Below, piece by piece: positions 62,799 through 64,000 of a stretch of DNA of 64,000 nt. The notes beneath the pieces were generated by a model. That model saw nothing but the letters and a program-made list of their open reading frames with translations, was not told the origin of the DNA and ran no database searches. The stretch covers positions 2,971,501-3,035,500 of the forward strand of contig NZ_CP013118.1 of NCBI RefSeq assembly GCF_001443605.1, read 5' to 3'. The position numbers and the translations under genes are program-made. The stretch is from Salinivirga cyanobacteriivorans. Lineage in GTDB: Bacteria; Bacteroidota; Bacteroidia; Bacteroidales; Salinivirgaceae. Numbering within the stretch: the first letter of the stretch is position 1; each line of letters starts with the position of its first letter.

Positions 62799-63674
62799 AT
62801 GAGTGGATTAAAAATTATTGTACTTGCCAAGCAGGTTCCCGACACGCGTAATGTAGGGAAAGATGCGATGAAAGCAGATGGTACGGTAAACCGAGGAGCT
62901 TTACCAGCCATCTTCAACCCGGAAGATTTGAATGCTTTGGAACAGGCCTTACGTATTAAAGACCGCGTAGCCGGATCAACAGTTACTGTGCTTACAATGG
63001 GCCCTGGCAGAGCAGCTGAAGTTATCAGAGAAGGGCTTTACCGTGGAGCAGATAATGGTTATTTGCTTACCGACCGCGCCTTTGCCGGTTCCGACACCCT
63101 GGCTACTTCTTATGCCATTTCAAAAGCAATTGAAAAAACCGGTCCCTATGACATTATTGTAGCTGGCCGCCAGGCTATTGACGGAGACACAGCTCAGGTA
63201 GGACCCCAGGTAGCTGAAAAATTGAATTTACCTCAGATTACCTATACAGAAGAGGTACTTGAAATATCTAAAAAGAAAATTAAAATTCGTCGCAGACTCG
63301 AACGTGGAGTAGAGGAAGTGAGCGGTAAATTACCATGTGTTATTACTGTAAATGCCTCGGCACCTGAATGCAGACCACGACACGCAAAGCAAACAATGAA
63401 GTTTAAGCATGCAAAAACAGTGACTGAATTGCAGGCTGCAAACGAGGATTACATTACATTGTTTGAGAATAAACCATATTTGCAAATTGAGGAGCTAAGC
63501 GTTAAAGATGTAGGTGCAGATGTGGAGTTACTCGGTTTGAGTGGTTCTCCCACAAAAGTAAAAGGCATCGAAAATGTGGTGCTTGAAGCCAAAGAATCCA
63601 GAAAGGTTGAAAATACCGATGCCGGTATTGAAGAAATGATTAAGGAGTTGATCGAAAATCATACGATTGGCTAA
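62799..63674 (+). CDS. etfB: Electron transfer flavoprotein beta subunit
   Basis: Carries electrons from acyl-CoA or other dehydrogenases, with EtfA. The 291 residues match EtfB: IIVLAKQVPDTRNVGKDAMKADGTVNRG at the start, FNPEDLNALEQALRIKD (about 37-53), VLTMGPGRAAEVIREGLYRGADNGYLLTDRAFAGSDTLATSYAI (about 62-105), the AGRQAIDGDTAQVGPQVAEKL segment (about 121-141), and the signature VEEVSGKLPCVITVNASAPECRPRH (about 170-194). Length of about 290 is typical of the bacterial form. etfA begins 34 bp downstream. Confidence 0.97.
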   Translation: MSGLKIIVLAKQVPDTRNVGKDAMKADGTVNRGALPAIFNPEDLNALEQALRIKDRVAGSTVTVLTMGPGRAAEVIREGLYRGADNGYLLTDRAFAGSDTLATSYAISKAIEKTGPYDIIVAGRQAIDGDTAQVGPQVAEKLNLPQITYTEEVLEISKKKIKIRRRLERGVEEVSGKLPCVITVNASAPECRPRHAKQTMKFKHAKTVTELQAANEDYITLFENKPYLQIEELSVKDVGADVELLGLSGSPTKVKGIENVVLEAKESRKVENTDAGIEEMIKELIENHTIG

Positions 63675-63708
63675 TCCGAATGTTGAACCTATTAAAACGC
63701 AATAATTG

Positions 63709-64000
63709 TGAATAGTGTATTTGTAATATGTGAAATAGAAGAGGGAAAAGTGGCCGATGTGAGCCTCGAACTTCTTACAAAAGGACGTCAGCTGGCCAAT
63801 CAATTGAAAACGAAATTGGAAGCTGTTGTTATAGGAAAAGACCTTAAAGATATTGAAAATCAGATATTCCCGTATGGAACCGATGTGGTATATAAAGCAG
63901 AAGATAAGCGCCTTGAGCATTATCTCACTTTACCTTATACTTCAATAATTACGGATTTGTTCAAAGAAACAAAACCAGAAATTGCCCTCCTGGGTGCAAC
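63709..64000 (+). CDS. etfA: Electron transfer flavoprotein alpha subunit (N-terminal part)
   Basis: Begins at GTG 63709 and runs to the end of the window (97 codons plus one base), so only the N-terminal third is seen. The reading NSVFVICEIEEGKVADVSLELLTKGRQLANQL and the later VYKAEDKRLEHYLTLPYTSIITDLF are typical of the EtfA N-terminal domain. It follows etfB at 34 bp in the usual order. The FAD-binding C-terminal domain lies outside the window. Confidence 0.93.

Overview
The window is a stretch of chromosome from a member of the Bacteroidota, probably class Bacteroidia. The signs are: two proteins with type IX secretion (T9SS) C-terminal sorting domains; an outer-membrane TonB receptor and Omp85 barrels; Bacteroidia-type families such as DUF4494 and DUF4831; many TAnnTTTG promoter elements; almost no Shine-Dalgarno (SD) sequences before starts; and an AT-rich composition. 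I saw no tRNA, rRNA, CRISPR array, insertion sequence, integrase or phage structural cluster. I cannot name a genus.

Layout. 1-8976 is housekeeping: the tail of an outer-membrane barrel protein (probably patatin-type), ung and a YgjP-type peptidase, rpsP-rimM, a TPR hybrid kinase whose catalytic boxes are degenerate, asparaginase, an AlbA_2 regulator, an N-acetylglucosamine-kinase-like protein and xseB. 9106-22122 is the most unusual part. It appears to be one transcription unit encoding three tandem secreted paralogues of about 820-1003 residues, built from a shared head, four KGGFAVGGLT repeats and 15-28 short glycine/asparagine repeats. Two of them end in a Peptidase_S74 intramolecular chaperone domain. 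They are followed by a 1585-residue T9SS protein with eleven repeats of about 105 residues. After a terminator comes a Reg_prop/Y_Y_Y/SpoIIE signalling protein (22280-25651).

25799-36081 is housekeeping again: dnaK, lpxK, ribD, prmC-recX, prfB with a programmed +1 frameshift, an operon of small genes (ArsC-like, enoyl-CoA hydratase-like, CAP lipoprotein), and fumC. 36193-44348 is cell-envelope: TonB receptor, Omp85-like protein, a probable barrel protein and a propeller protein secreted by T9SS. 44443-52803 holds gapA, a DUF4494 gene, a cation-chloride-cotransporter-like permease, coaD overlapping a thioredoxin-fold gene, a NUDIX gene and pyrE with interlocked start codons, an SRPBCC gene and phzF. 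52946-56877 holds lipB-lipA, a structured intergenic stretch, sucC and a TrmH-type methyltransferase. 56878-64000 holds a small membrane ORF, a lipoprotein with a glycine-rich tail, a POT peptide transporter, Nnr, a DUF4831 lipoprotein, etfB and the start of etfA.

The best candidate for something new is the 9.1-25.7 kb surface-protein locus. It combines intramolecular-chaperone adhesin-like proteins, evidence of recent sequence exchange between two copies, one copy with a decayed chaperone motif, and a neighbouring sensor-phosphatase. Second-tier items are the pseudo-histidine kinase at 3334 and the lipoprotein with a glycine-zipper-like C-terminus at 57270.
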